Source: JAUVPB01 sp965223695 (GTDB taxonomy: Bacteria; Actinomycetota; Thermoleophilia; Gaiellales; Gaiellaceae). Taken from it: DNA of 64,000 nucleotides. Shown one piece after another: positions 34,505 through 43,851 of the stretch. The notes below the pieces were generated by a model that was not told the origin of the DNA, searched no databases, and worked only from the letters and a program-made list of their open reading frames with translations. The stretch is from positions 1 through 64,000 of the forward strand of contig CBDCXJ010000019.1 in NCBI GenBank assembly GCA_965223695.1, written 5' to 3'. The translations under genes and the position numbers were made by a program. Within the stretch, counting starts at the first letter, position 1. Every line of letters begins with the position of its first letter.

Positions 34505-37500
34505 GGGCGCGCGGCTCTCCGTCGACGCTGCTCGTCAGCATGGTCGCGGCGGCCGCGGCGACCCAGAGCAGGGCGCCCGTTCGGAGGTGCATATCCGAAC
34601 GGCTCCGCCGCGTGCCAGGTCTGCGAGGCGAGCACGTCGAGCGGTTGCGCCTCGTGCCACCTGCGCGCCACCGCAGCGTCGATACGACCGTGCTCGAGAA
34701 AACGGGTGTCGCCCATCGGCGTCGAGCTCTCGTGGAGGCCGTCGACCATCTTCCGATCGAGGTCGCGATAGGGCGTGAGCGTCGCCTCAGCGAAGTCGAG
34801 CCCGGCTGCCGCGCTGAGCCCTTCCAGCGCCGTGCGCGGATCGCCGACGAGATCCTCGAAGCGCAGGCGGAACTGCCGCTCCGCCGGAACGCCGGCGAGG
34901 AACTCGAGCGTGTTCAGGTGGCTTTCGAGCCAGACGAGCTCACCGAGCTCCTCGCCGCGAAAGCCGTGCTCGCCGAGGAACAGGACCTGATCCATGTGGT
35001 AGCTGGCGAACGAGTGCACCATCTCGTGCGGGTCGCGGAGGAGATGGATGTAGAACGGGTCCTCGAAGCCGAGCTCCGCGTTGTCGAGCGCAACGCGATC
35101 GAGGGCGTAGGAGGGCGACTTGTCGACCAGATTGCGACCGATGGCCTTCGTCTGCAGCGCTGCGTAGAGCTGCTTGGCGCTCAGCCCGTCGTGCTCGTAG
35201 ATCTCCATCTGTGCCGTCGCGTCTGCGGCGTCGACGTGGTCGAGCTCCATCAGCGCGCGGATCGCGCCCTCCCGCCAGAGACTTGCCGCTCCTTCGAATG
35301 CGCGGCGCCGCTGCTCGAGTGTGTCGAAGGTCAGGAGCTGGAGCTCGGAGGCCGCGAAGAGCTCGGGGTGGCCCGCGAGCATCGCCCTGAGTAGTGACGT
35401 GCCCGAGCGGGGTGGCGAGAGAATGAAGATCGCACGCGGGTTCGCGGGTCCGGCGGCCCATGAGGGGAACGGGCCGAAGGTCGGAACTGCCGAGCGCAGC
35501 GTTGTGAGCTTGGCGTCGAGGGGGGCGGCCGAGCCGGCCGCGCGCTGCCGGCCGCGCGGCGCAGGCGGCTGGCCATTCGGCGCGGCCGAGCTCGCGCCGG
35601 CAGCATCGGCGATGCCCGCGGCATCGGCAATGCGCGCGCCGTCGCCGAGGTAGCGCGACAGCGCGGCCGGGTAGTCACGCCTCAGCAGCCGGGCGTACTC
35701 GGCGATCGTCGGGGCCGTGAAGGCCGTGACGACGTAGATGAACTCGTCCAGTCGGCGCTGCACCTGGTTGACGAACTCGGCGGCCCGAATTGAGTCGCCG
35801 CCGATCTCGAAGAAGGGATCGTTGATGCCGACTCGCTCGCGGCCAAGCACGTCGGCCCAGATCTCGGTGAGCATCTGCTCGAGGGGGTCGCGCGGTTCGA
35901 CGTGGTCGGCCGCTGACCTGGGCTCGGTCGCAAGCGCATCGCCGAGCGCCTCACCAAGCGCGCGCCGGTCGGTCTTTCCCGACGACGTCAGCGGCAACTC
36001 CTCGTGCGCAACGAATGCGCTGGGAACCATGTAGCCGGGCACCTTCGCGCGAAGGAACGCACGCAGCTCGGCGGCGCTTGCCGAGCTCGGCCCCGCCGCC
36101 GTTACGTGCGCGGCCAGTTGGAGCGATCCGTGCTCGGGTTCATGTGTCGTCACCGCAGCCGCGCCGACGAGCGGATGCGTCAGCAGGACCGCCTCGATCT
36201 CGCCGAGCTCGACGCGGTTGCCGCGGACCTTCACCTGGTGATCGGTGCGCCCGAGAAACTCGAGGTTCCCGTCGATGCGCCAGCGGGCGAGATCGCCCGT
36301 CTTGTACAGCCGCCCGTCGCTGAATGGATCGTCGATGAAGCGCTCGCCTGTCAGCTCGGGCCGGTTGACGTAGCCCCGGGCGACCTGGACGCCGCCGATA
36401 TGAAGCTCGCCCGCCACGCCGATCGGCGTGGGCTCGAGCCGGTCGTCGAGCACGTGCATCTGCGTGTTCGCGACCGGCCGCCCGATCGGAACGACGCCGG
36501 AGCGATCCGCGGGATCGCACTGCCAGTAGGTGACATCGACGGCCGCCTCGGTCGGCCCGTAGAGGTTGTGGAGCTCGACGCCGTCGCAGACCTCGAAGAA
36601 GCGCTCCTGCAGGTCAGACGTGAGCGCCTCGCCCGAGCAGACAACGCGTCGAAGGCTGGTACACCACGCGGCCCCCGGGTCGTCGAGAAAGAGGCGCAGC
36701 ATCGAGGGAACGAAGTGCACGGTCGAGACTTGCGAGTCGTTGATCGCTCGTACGAGGTAGCCAGCGTCACGGTGCCCGCCCGGCTCGGCGATGACGAGCC
36801 GCGCCCCGACCTGGAGCGGCCAGAAGAACTCCCACACCGAGACGTCGAAGCTGTAGGGCGTTTTCTGGAGGACGGCATCGGTTGCGTCGAGCCCGAAGTG
36901 CTCCTGCATCCAGAGCAGCCGGTTGACGATGCCGCGGTGCGTGTTGAGAACCCCCTTTGGGCGTCCCGTCGACCCCGATGTATAGATCGCGTAGGCGGCG
37001 GAGTCAGGCTCGATCACGAGCTCGAGGTCGTCACCCGCGAGCTCGGCAACGTCCGCGAGCTCGGCATCGAGTGCCAGTACGTGCGGTGCGCTCGCGGGCA
37101 CCGTCTCGACGAGGCGCGTCTGCGTGAGGACGGCACCGAGCGCCGCCTCCTCGACCATGTACTCGAGCCGATCGACGGGATACTCAGGGTCGAGCGGAAC
37201 GTAGGCGCCGCCCGCTTTCAGGGTCCCGTAGAGGGCGACGACCATCTCGATCGAGCGCTCCATGAGTACGCCGACGAGGACCTCGGGGCCGACACCGACG
37301 CCGGCGAGCCAGCGCGCAACCTGGTTGGCCCGGCGGTTGAGCTCACGATAGGAAAGCTCGAAGCCGTCGCTGACGAGCGCGACCGCCTCGGGCGACGATC
37401 GCACGCGCTCTTCGAAGAGCGAGACCAGGTCGGCGTCAGCGTCGTAGACGACGTCGGTCTCGTTCCAGCCGGCGAGGAGCGCGACCTCATCGGGCGGGAG

Positions 37501-38205
37501 TAGCGAGCAGCGCCCGATCGTTCGCTCGGGCGTGGCGACCAAGCTGCCAAGCAGCTCCGTGACGTGATCAAGGAAGCGCTCGGCGCCGTCCCGGTCGAGG
37601 CGCTCTGCGTCGGCCTCGAGCACGAGCGTGAGCCCGCCACCGGCGGCATCGACAGAAAGAAAAACGGCAGCGTCGGACGAGGGCCCGGAGCCAGTGGCGG
37701 CCCCAGCGTCCGCGGAGGCCCCAGAGCCGGTCGCCGGGCCCGCGAGCGAGATGGCGCAGCGCGCGAGGTGCGCTGCGAGCGCTTCCTCCGTTGCGCCCAC
37801 TGCGTCGGCGAGTTCGCTGCGACTCTCCGAGGCCGCGTCGGGAGCCCGTGCGGTCCCGTCGTGCGTCACCAGCTCTCGGCTGATCCGTTCGATCCAGTCC
37901 CGCGCCGAGGGGTCATCGGACGCGTCGGCCACGAGCGGCGCAATGGAGCCGCCTGCCGGTGCGCGCACACCCAGCAGGAGCACCGGTTGGCGGTTGTAGC
38001 GGTAGAGCACGCCGGCGAGCGCGGCTATCGCGACGTCGCGCGCTGCCAGATCGAGCCTCGAGGCGCACTCGCCGAGCCGAGCGTGCAGGTCCCGGTCGAG
38101 GCGCCGACGGATCACGGCGGCCCCGCCGTCCGTGCCGAGCGCATTGTGAGGAGAGAACGGCAGCTCGAAGGCGGGCAGTTCGCGCAGCTCGATGCGAGTG
38201 GTCAT
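34501..38205 (-). CDS. NRPS loading protein: partial C, A(Ser), PCP, sulfotransferase
   Basis: A 1234-residue synthetase starting MTTRIELRELPAF (AAAGG ribosome site upstream). Residues ~1-270 look like the C-terminal half of a condensation domain with no HHxxxDG. The A domain (~285-775) has IYTSGSTGRPKGV, NLYGPTEAAVDVTYW and LTSSGKTDRRAL; the pocket residues read by eye as D-V-W-H-V-S-L-V-D(K), matching serine codes. The PCP serine is in FFEIGGDSIRA (~835). After an Ala/Pro/Gly linker, residues ~925-1200 are a PAPS-dependent sulfotransferase with the 5'-phosphosulfate loop SPPRSGTSLL and the 3'-phosphate segment LLRDPHEMVHSF. It probably starts the assembly line by loading serine, which the sulfotransferase may O- or N-sulfonate. 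Its end overlaps the next gene by ATGA. Confidence 0.9.
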   Translation of the reverse strand: MTTRIELRELPAFELPFSPHNALGTDGGAAVIRRRLDRDLHARLGECASRLDLAARDVAIAALAGVLYRYNRQPVLLLGVRAPAGGSIAPLVADASDDPSARDWIERISRELVTHDGTARAPDAASESRSELADAVGATEEALAAHLARCAISLAGPATGSGASADAGAATGSGPSSDAAVFLSVDAAGGGLTLVLEADAERLDRDGAERFLDHVTELLGSLVATPERTIGRCSLLPPDEVALLAGWNETDVVYDADADLVSLFEERVRSSPEAVALVSDGFELSYRELNRRANQVARWLAGVGVGPEVLVGVLMERSIEMVVALYGTLKAGGAYVPLDPEYPVDRLEYMVEEAALGAVLTQTRLVETVPASAPHVLALDAELADVAELAGDDLELVIEPDSAAYAIYTSGSTGRPKGVLNTHRGIVNRLLWMQEHFGLDATDAVLQKTPYSFDVSVWEFFWPLQVGARLVIAEPGGHRDAGYLVRAINDSQVSTVHFVPSMLRLFLDDPGAAWCTSLRRVVCSGEALTSDLQERFFEVCDGVELHNLYGPTEAAVDVTYWQCDPADRSGVVPIGRPVANTQMHVLDDRLEPTPIGVAGELHIGGVQVARGYVNRPELTGERFIDDPFSDGRLYKTGDLARWRIDGNLEFLGRTDHQVKVRGNRVELGEIEAVLLTHPLVGAAAVTTHEPEHGSLQLAAHVTAAGPSSASAAELRAFLRAKVPGYMVPSAFVAHEELPLTSSGKTDRRALGEALGDALATEPRSAADHVEPRDPLEQMLTEIWADVLGRERVGINDPFFEIGGDSIRAAEFVNQVQRRLDEFIYVVTAFTAPTIAEYARLLRRDYPAALSRYLGDGARIADAAGIADAAGASSAAPNGQPPAPRGRQRAAGSAAPLDAKLTTLRSAVPTFGPFPSWAAGPANPRAIFILSPPRSGTSLLRAMLAGHPELFAASELQLLTFDTLEQRRRAFEGAASLWREGAIRALMELDHVDAADATAQMEIYEHDGLSAKQLYAALQTKAIGRNLVDKSPSYALDRVALDNAELGFEDPFYIHLLRDPHEMVHSFASYHMDQVLFLGEHGFRGEELGELVWLESHLNTLEFLAGVPAERQFRLRFEDLVGDPRTALEGLSAAAGLDFAEATLTPYRDLDRKMVDGLHESSTPMGDTRFLEHGRIDAAVARRWHEAQPLDVLASQTWHAAEPFGYAPPNGRPALGRRGRRDHADEQRRRRAARP

Positions 38206-38466
38206 GCCTGCGCCTTTCAGCAAGCGCCGGAAAGCAGATGTATGAGCCGCAGAACCGCTATGAAAACCCTCCTCAACGGAAGCGGTCGCGCGCGCGCGTG
38301 CGCGCGCCAAAAAACCACCGCTTCATGCCACAGTCGGAGCCCAGCCAAGATTGCACAAAGACCCTGGCACTTCAATCCGAAGTCAGCTGGCTGGGCCGGT
38401 GTTCCTTGCGTTTTTGAGGCTCACGTAGGGTTGCCAGGTGCGGTCCGCGGGCCCAACGATGCGACC
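38206..38466. promoter_or_regulatory. Divergent intergenic region between synthetase operon and exporter
   Basis: These 261 bases separate the first synthetase start from the MFS start, so promoters for both must lie here. An alternating CG/GC tract sits at about 38286-38308, followed by a run of six A. No convincing -35/-10 pair could be assigned on either strand, and no T-run makes the CG tract a terminator. Confidence 0.45.
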
Positions 38467-39657
38467 GTGCGGCTGACGCTCGTCTCGATCTACGTCCTGT
38501 TCGTCGTTCAGGCGTTCTTCTTCGCCGCGTTCTTCGCGGTCGCACCCGAGCTGAAGGATCTGCTCGAGCTGACCACCTTCGAGATCGGCGTCGCGTTGAC
38601 CGGGCTCGGCGTGGCGATGGCGCTGTTCGCACTCCCGGTCGGGTTCCTGATCGACCGTGGTGGGCCGCGCCGGCTCACGCTCATCGGCACCTTCGTCCTA
38701 CTCGTTGCCGCGATCGGTCATGCGGTCGCGGTCGACGTCTGGTCGCTGCTTGGCGCCCGGATGCTGATGGGCCTTGCGGCCACGATCATCCTGCCGGGCG
38801 CCTACACCTGGCTTCGCGACCTCGTCAGCGGCGAGCGCCAGTCGATGGCACTGAGCGCCGTCATGCCGATCCTCGGCGTCGGGTCAGCAGTCGGGCCGAT
38901 CGCGGGCGGCGCGATCACCGACTGGATCAGCGTTCGAGCCGCGTTCTGGGTGATCGCTGGCGGTCTCGCCGCGTCGTTCGCTCTGTTGCTCGCGTCGGGC
39001 CCGACGCCGCAGCGCGGGACCGACCCACCCGCGCGTCTACGCGTGCTTCTCTCGCTCCTGCGCCGCGAACCGCTGATGCTGGGCGCCTGTGTCACGATCG
39101 TCGTTGCCACGATCGGCGAAGCGATCGTCAATTTCCTGATCCCGCTTCAGCTCGACGATCACGGGGTATCGGCGACGACGATCGGCGTCTACCTCGGGGT
39201 CGGGGCGATCCTGTTCGTCGTCGCCGGAGCGCTCGCGGCCACCGCCGCCGACAGGGCCGTGCGGCTGGTGGTCGCAGGCGCCGGCGCGCTGACGCTCGCC
39301 GTGCTGCTCGTCCCGCTGATCGTCAGCGATGCGGTTCCCGTACTCGTGAGCGTCCTGATCATCCGCATGGCGCTAGTCGGCGTTCTCTGGACGATCGCCT
39401 TCCCGCTCGGCGGCCTGGGGGCAACCCGGGCAGGCCTTGCAAGCGGAGCGATCTTCGGCCTGCTCATGGCGACGATCGGGATCTCGAGCGTCGCGGGCAC
39501 CCTGGCAGGAGGAGCGCTCGCCGATGGACCTGGGTTCGCGTCCGCCCACGCGGCGCTCGTAGCGACGTGCGCGGTAGGTGCCGTCGTGCTGCTCTGGCTG
39601 GCCCGTGGTCACGCCGAGAGCACGGCGCCTGCGGGTCCGGCGTACCGCAAGCTCTGA
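38467..39657 (+). CDS. MFS transporter, probable product exporter
   Basis: A 396-residue protein read from GTG at 38467 (VRLTLVSIYVLFVVQAFFFAAFF). About 11-12 hydrophobic segments are visible. The MFS loop after helix 2 is present as GFLIDRGGPRRLTLIG, and LLGARMLMGLAATIILPGAYTWLRDLV fits the helix 4-5 region. It is divergent from the synthetase operon and the only transporter of the cluster, so export of the peptide product or resistance is likely. The open frame extends far upstream, but that part is antisense to the A domain; the true start could also be a TTG about 40 bases earlier. Confidence 0.82.
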   Translation: MRLTLVSIYVLFVVQAFFFAAFFAVAPELKDLLELTTFEIGVALTGLGVAMALFALPVGFLIDRGGPRRLTLIGTFVLLVAAIGHAVAVDVWSLLGARMLMGLAATIILPGAYTWLRDLVSGERQSMALSAVMPILGVGSAVGPIAGGAITDWISVRAAFWVIAGGLAASFALLLASGPTPQRGTDPPARLRVLLSLLRREPLMLGACVTIVVATIGEAIVNFLIPLQLDDHGVSATTIGVYLGVGAILFVVAGALAATAADRAVRLVVAGAGALTLAVLLVPLIVSDAVPVLVSVLIIRMALVGVLWTIAFPLGGLGATRAGLASGAIFGLLMATIGISSVAGTLAGGALADGPGFASAHAALVATCAVGAVVLLWLARGHAESTAPAGPAYRKL

Positions 39658-39699
39658 CGCCGCCTCACTGCCGCCGCCTCATTGACTCGGCCCGACCGC

Positions 39700-40485
39700 T
39701 CAGGCGTGCCGGATCAGGAATGCGCGAGCGGCTTCAGTGGCCTGCTGCCAGACCCTCGATTCGTGGTGCGGACAGTGACGGCCCTCGTCGAGCAGACACA
39801 GCTCGGCACCCGGTAGCGCGGCGAGCGCGCGCTCCAGCTCGCCCGGCTCGGTGCGCGGATCCTGGGCTCCGTGGAGAATCAGGACGGGCGCTGTGAGCTC
39901 GCCCAGCCGCTCGTGGTAGAGATCGCGGTCGGGCTCCGTCCCGCCGATCTCCAGCCAGACCTCTCCTTCGAGCCGGAGGAGCTCCTGCCAGTAGTCGGCC
40001 CCGTGCTCGTCGGCCAGCACCTTGCCGACGCCGTCACCGAACACGCTTGGGTCGCTCGCCATCGTCTCGAAGAACTCGCGCGAGCCCGGCTTGAAGCGAT
40101 CTAAGTGGAGCGCCTCGAGAACGATCGCCTGGCAGCGCTCGGGCGCGAACAGGCCCATCCACCCGGCGATGCAGGCGCCGTCGCTCTGACCCCAGAGCAT
40201 CGCGCGTTCCAGGCCGAGCCCGTCGAGGACGGCAAGGGTCTCGCGGGCCGCGCGCTGATGGAAATCGAGCGGGACCGGCGCGCTCCAGCGCCCGGACTGC
40301 CCATACCCCCAGCGATCAGGCGCCAGGACGCGGAAGGGCGAGCCGAGCGCGTCGACCTGCCGCTCGAACGGATACACGCCGTAGCCCCAGCCCGAGTGCA
40401 GGTAGACGAGCGGGGTTCCCTCACCGCCGAAGTCGCGGCAGTAGATGCGGCGGCCGCCGTCGCCCGCGTCAACGTCCACCCACAT
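39700..40485 (-). CDS. Alpha/beta hydrolase
   Basis: A 261-residue alpha/beta-hydrolase fold protein. The oxyanion region is YLHSGWGYG, the nucleophile elbow LWGQSDGACIAG (Ser101), the acid in LILHGAQDPRTEPG and the histidine in LLDEGRHCPHHE, with normal spacing. The gene starts 9 bp after the reductase/hydratase fusion stops and is clearly in its operon. It may hydrolyse a CoA or other thioester, or an ester made by that pathway. It is convergent with the MFS gene. No motif allows a finer assignment. Confidence 0.85.
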   Translation of the reverse strand: MWVDVDAGDGGRRIYCRDFGGEGTPLVYLHSGWGYGVYPFERQVDALGSPFRVLAPDRWGYGQSGRWSAPVPLDFHQRAARETLAVLDGLGLERAMLWGQSDGACIAGWMGLFAPERCQAIVLEALHLDRFKPGSREFFETMASDPSVFGDGVGKVLADEHGADYWQELLRLEGEVWLEIGGTEPDRDLYHERLGELTAPVLILHGAQDPRTEPGELERALAALPGAELCLLDEGRHCPHHESRVWQQATEAARAFLIRHA

Positions 40486-40494
40486 GGCGCGTCC

Positions 40495-43278
40495 TCACTC
40501 GGGCGGCAGCAGCGTAAGAAACGACATCTGCTCGGGATCCTTCGCGAGGAATCGCCCGACCCAGTGCTGGCCCGAGGCAGAGCTCACGACCTCGCCGAAC
40601 AGGCGAGCGTCGTTTTCCTGGCCGGCCGCAAAACCGTGCTCGTACCCGAACTGCATCGCGTCGAGCGCGATACGGGCCGCGTAGCCGCGGGCAGCTTTGA
40701 GGTCGCCCGCCTCGGCTTCCGAGGGCGCCGGCGATTCCATCAGGCCGGTGACGTCGACATTCCCATAGAGGCGGCTCAGCTCTGCGGCCTGACCCGCGGT
40801 TAGCGCGGCCCAGTCAGGGCGCCCCGATTCCATGCGGCCGGACACGAGATCGCGCGCGACGCCGAATGCCCTCGCCAGCGCCGTGCAGGACGGCTGAAAC
40901 TCGTGTGCGAGACCGATACGGACCGCCTCGCGGCCGTCGACCGACTCACCGTTGACGGCCATCTCGGCGGCCTTGCGCGGGCCGAGCAGGCGCGGGAGCC
41001 GCTGCATGCCACCATAGCCCGGCATGATCCCGAGCTTGACCTCCGGCTGGCCGAGCTGGGCGTTCTCGGTCGCGATCCGATAGTGGGTGGCCATCGCCAG
41101 CTCGTTGCCACCGCCGAGCGCAAAGCCGTCGATCAGCGAGACGACCGGCAGCTCGAGACTCTCGAGCCGCGTGAACACCTCCATGTTTGCCGCGGCGAGC
41201 TGATCGAGAGCGGCGGCGCTCTTGCCGACGAAGACCTGGATGTCGGCGCCGGCGACGAACGATCGTCCGGCACCGCGCACGATCAGCGCAGCGACCGTCT
41301 TCCCGTTGATCGTGCTCGCGGCAGCGAGCTCCTCGACGACGTCCGAGAGCTGAGCAAGCAGCTCCTCGTTCAGCGCGTTCAGCGCCATCGGTCGGGTGAG
41401 CGTGACGATCGCGACCCCGTCGATAAGGCGGACATCGAGGAACCGCCCGCCTGCCGGATCGGCCTCGAGCAGGAGCTCGCCGAGGTAGTCCGCCTCGTAG
41501 TCGGCGATCGTGCGCCCCGGCCTGTCCGCCTGCACGAGGGCGACGCCCTTGGGGCTCGTCATCGTTCCGTCGAGCATCTTCTGCTGGATCGCCGGCAGCT
41601 CTTCGAGCTCGACGATCTCGAGATCGTCCTGCTCCATGACGATGCGCTGGCCGGCGAGCAGTCGAACTGTCTCCCTGGCCTGCGCATCGCGATACATGTG
41701 CGAGCCCAGAATCGAGAGATCGCTGCTACCGCGAACGACGATGTGCCCCGAAGACATGGCGTCTCGCTCATCGTGATCTCTGAGCAGGAACGTGCTGAAG
41801 TGAAGCGTGCTCTGATCGGGCCGCTCGACGATGAAGTCGGGGCTCACGCGCGGCCCGAAGACGGCCCAGATCGCCCGGCCGATCGCGCGGGCGTGGTTCA
41901 TGAAGCCGGACGCATACTCGGCGTTGGGCGTGCCTTCGGCGGTGAGCGGGTCGGGCATGTCGGCTGCAAGCTCGAACTGATCGCGATCGATCACGCTCGA
42001 GCCCGAGACGCCGAGCCGCTCGAGTGCGCCGATGCCCTCCTGCTCGGTGGAATGCGACGCGATCGCCACGACGTCGGCGCCGCGCTCGAGAGCGGCGGCG
42101 GCGAACTCCTGGGCGTACGAGTCGGCGCCCCAGATCAGGCCCTTGCGCCCTGGCAAGAGGCCGATCTCGGAGAAGATCTGCTGCGGCGAGTTCGAGCTGA
42201 AGACCACCTGCTTCTGGCGCATCCAGACCCAGCGGGCGTCCATCACGAAGCGTTGCCGGTCGTAGAAGAACGTCTCCTTGTACTCGCCCTTGAGTCCCTG
42301 GCCCGTGGCGCCGAAGAACGCCAGCCGGCCGCCGTCGGCGAGGGCCGAGACGAGCAACGGGAAGTTGGTTCCCCCGGTGTGCTCGAAGATCCTGTCGACC
42401 GCCTGGCCCTCGTTGGCGGCGCGTACGGCCTCGCGGAACGGCTCCGTTCTCTCGAGCCAGGCGTCGTGGTCCTCCTCCTCGTCGACGACCCCGTAGACCT
42501 CGGCGGGGATCTCGCGTCGGTTGACGAACGCGTCGGCGATTCCGCGCTCGATCAGAGACTGGGCGAGCGCCTGGTTGGAGCCGACGAGGATCACGCGCGC
42601 ACCGAGCGCCTTGCCGATCTGCGCGCCGGCGAAGCTCGTTCCCTTGCCGCCCCCCATGACGAGCAGCGAGTCGTCTGGGCCGACGTCGAGCCGCTCGACG
42701 ACGGCCCTGTATGCGGTGCCGTAGGTCAGCAGCAACGCAGCCAGCCGCTCGGGGCTGTTGCCAGCAAGCGCTGGGGGAACCGGAATGGCGCGTACCTCGT
42801 CGACGACGGCGAACTGGGCGTTGAAGCCGTCGTGTGTCTCGTAGCCGCGGATGTTCCTCCCGGTCCAGGAGTCGAGGACCACCGCCTGGCCAACCTTCAC
42901 GCTCGTAACCGCAGCACCAGCGTCGACGACGATGCCCACGCCGTCGCTCCCCGGGATGTGAAGCGTGGCGCTGTCACCGCGCGGGAAAACCGGGACCGGC
43001 AACCCAAGCGCCGCGAAGTTGGTGTTGAAGTTCGGCCCGCTTGCCAGGATCGAGACCAGGACGCGTCCCGCATCTGCAGGTTGCAGACGCGGGACGGCGA
43101 CGGGTTCGGAACGGATGACCTGCGCCGGCGGGCCGTAGTCGTCGCGGTGCAGCGTCAGCGCGGTCATCGTCTGCGGCAGTGACATCGCCAGGTTCGGGCT
43201 GACTCCCAGCGGCCACGCGCCGTCGACGGGAGCGTCGACGACCAGCGGAGCAGTGTCTGGCTGGGCCGGAAGCGTCAT
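40495..43278 (-). CDS. Fusion: crotonyl-CoA-reductase-like MDR oxidoreductase + enoyl-CoA hydratase
   Basis: A 927-residue two-enzyme protein. Residues ~30-450 are a medium-chain reductase of the crotonyl-CoA carboxylase/reductase or acryloyl-CoA reductase type: PNFNTNFAALGLPVPVFPRGDS, the nucleotide fold VMGGGKGTSFAGAQIGKALGA, EHTGGTNFPLLVSAL and FFGATGQGLKG. Residues ~640-900 are a crotonase: MALNALNEELLAQL, SFVAGADIQVF, DGFALGGGNELAMATHYRIA and GQPEVKLGIMPGYGGMQRLPRL. Fused hydratase-reductase pairs convert 3-hydroxyacyl-CoA to saturated acyl-CoA, as in propionyl-CoA synthase, but no acyl-CoA synthetase part is present here. The residues that would bind CO2 in true carboxylases were not assessed. 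Confidence 0.82.
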   Translation of the reverse strand: MTLPAQPDTAPLVVDAPVDGAWPLGVSPNLAMSLPQTMTALTLHRDDYGPPAQVIRSEPVAVPRLQPADAGRVLVSILASGPNFNTNFAALGLPVPVFPRGDSATLHIPGSDGVGIVVDAGAAVTSVKVGQAVVLDSWTGRNIRGYETHDGFNAQFAVVDEVRAIPVPPALAGNSPERLAALLLTYGTAYRAVVERLDVGPDDSLLVMGGGKGTSFAGAQIGKALGARVILVGSNQALAQSLIERGIADAFVNRREIPAEVYGVVDEEEDHDAWLERTEPFREAVRAANEGQAVDRIFEHTGGTNFPLLVSALADGGRLAFFGATGQGLKGEYKETFFYDRQRFVMDARWVWMRQKQVVFSSNSPQQIFSEIGLLPGRKGLIWGADSYAQEFAAAALERGADVVAIASHSTEQEGIGALERLGVSGSSVIDRDQFELAADMPDPLTAEGTPNAEYASGFMNHARAIGRAIWAVFGPRVSPDFIVERPDQSTLHFSTFLLRDHDERDAMSSGHIVVRGSSDLSILGSHMYRDAQARETVRLLAGQRIVMEQDDLEIVELEELPAIQQKMLDGTMTSPKGVALVQADRPGRTIADYEADYLGELLLEADPAGGRFLDVRLIDGVAIVTLTRPMALNALNEELLAQLSDVVEELAAASTINGKTVAALIVRGAGRSFVAGADIQVFVGKSAAALDQLAAANMEVFTRLESLELPVVSLIDGFALGGGNELAMATHYRIATENAQLGQPEVKLGIMPGYGGMQRLPRLLGPRKAAEMAVNGESVDGREAVRIGLAHEFQPSCTALARAFGVARDLVSGRMESGRPDWAALTAGQAAELSRLYGNVDVTGLMESPAPSEAEAGDLKAARGYAARIALDAMQFGYEHGFAAGQENDARLFGEVVSSASGQHWVGRFLAKDPEQMSFLTLLPPE

Positions 43279-43395
43279 CGTTTGATCTCGAGGCTGCGAT
43301 TCTCGCGACTCGGCGGGCTCGCCGCCAGCTCAACGGAACGCAGCCTCGAGATCGGCTCCCGTGCGGAGCACGACGAGTCTGCCCGCGTCAGCAGC

Positions 43396-43851
43396 TCACG
43401 CTGCGTCCGCGAGCTGCTGATCGCCCGCGCTGAGCTGGCGTGAGCGCAGCTCGAGCAGCTCGATCACATCGCTCGACGAGCGACGCGGATCGGTCACGGT
43501 GTGGCCGCCACCAAGTGGCATCGCAGCGATGACCGCCTCGTCCTTCTCGGCAACGAGCACGTACCCGCTTGGGACACGGCGCTCGCTGAGCTCCGAGAGT
43601 CGCGCGATCTCACGACCGTCGGCCGCGTCTGCCGGCCGGATCGTGAGCCGGGCGAGCTCGGCCCCGTCAGGGAGTGGGTTCTGTCGATCGCTGAGGCGCT
43701 CTGCGGTGACAGCGACCCAGTGCCCGAGCCGCCGGAGACCCTTGCGCTGCGGACCGGGCCGGTCGTGCATCGGCGTGCGCGTGCGAATTGACTGGACGAG
43801 CTCACGATCGAGCTCAACGTTCTTGAGGCGTGCGAGATTCTCGTGGTACAT
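43396..43851 (-). CDS. Hypothetical protein with GNAT-like segment
   Basis: A 151-residue protein. The first ~65 residues are basic and unrecognised. From residue ~68 the sequence reads ARLTIRPADAADGREIARL, RVPSGYVLVAEKDEAVIAAM and DPRRSSSDVIELLELRSRQL. This matches the short GNAT-like stretch seen in many actinobacterial small proteins, where a helix, a beta-hairpin and a final leucine/arginine helix occur without a complete acetyl-CoA site. Catalytic activity is therefore doubtful. The gene has its own promoter candidate about 150 bp upstream. Confidence 0.65.
   Translation of the reverse strand: MYHENLARLKNVELDRELVQSIRTRTPMHDRPGPQRKGLRRLGHWVAVTAERLSDRQNPLPDGAELARLTIRPADAADGREIARLSELSERRVPSGYVLVAEKDEAVIAAMPLGGGHTVTDPRRSSSDVIELLELRSRQLSAGDQQLADAA

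Noticed and set aside
38280..38320. Alternating CG tract as a terminator or Z-DNA element
   Set aside because: No T-run follows on either strand, and a Z-DNA role cannot be supported from sequence alone.
40903..43182. A 759-codon plus-strand open frame opposite the reductase-hydratase fusion
   Set aside because: Its composition is charged and repetitive, with no motif; the minus strand has a well-defined two-domain enzyme.
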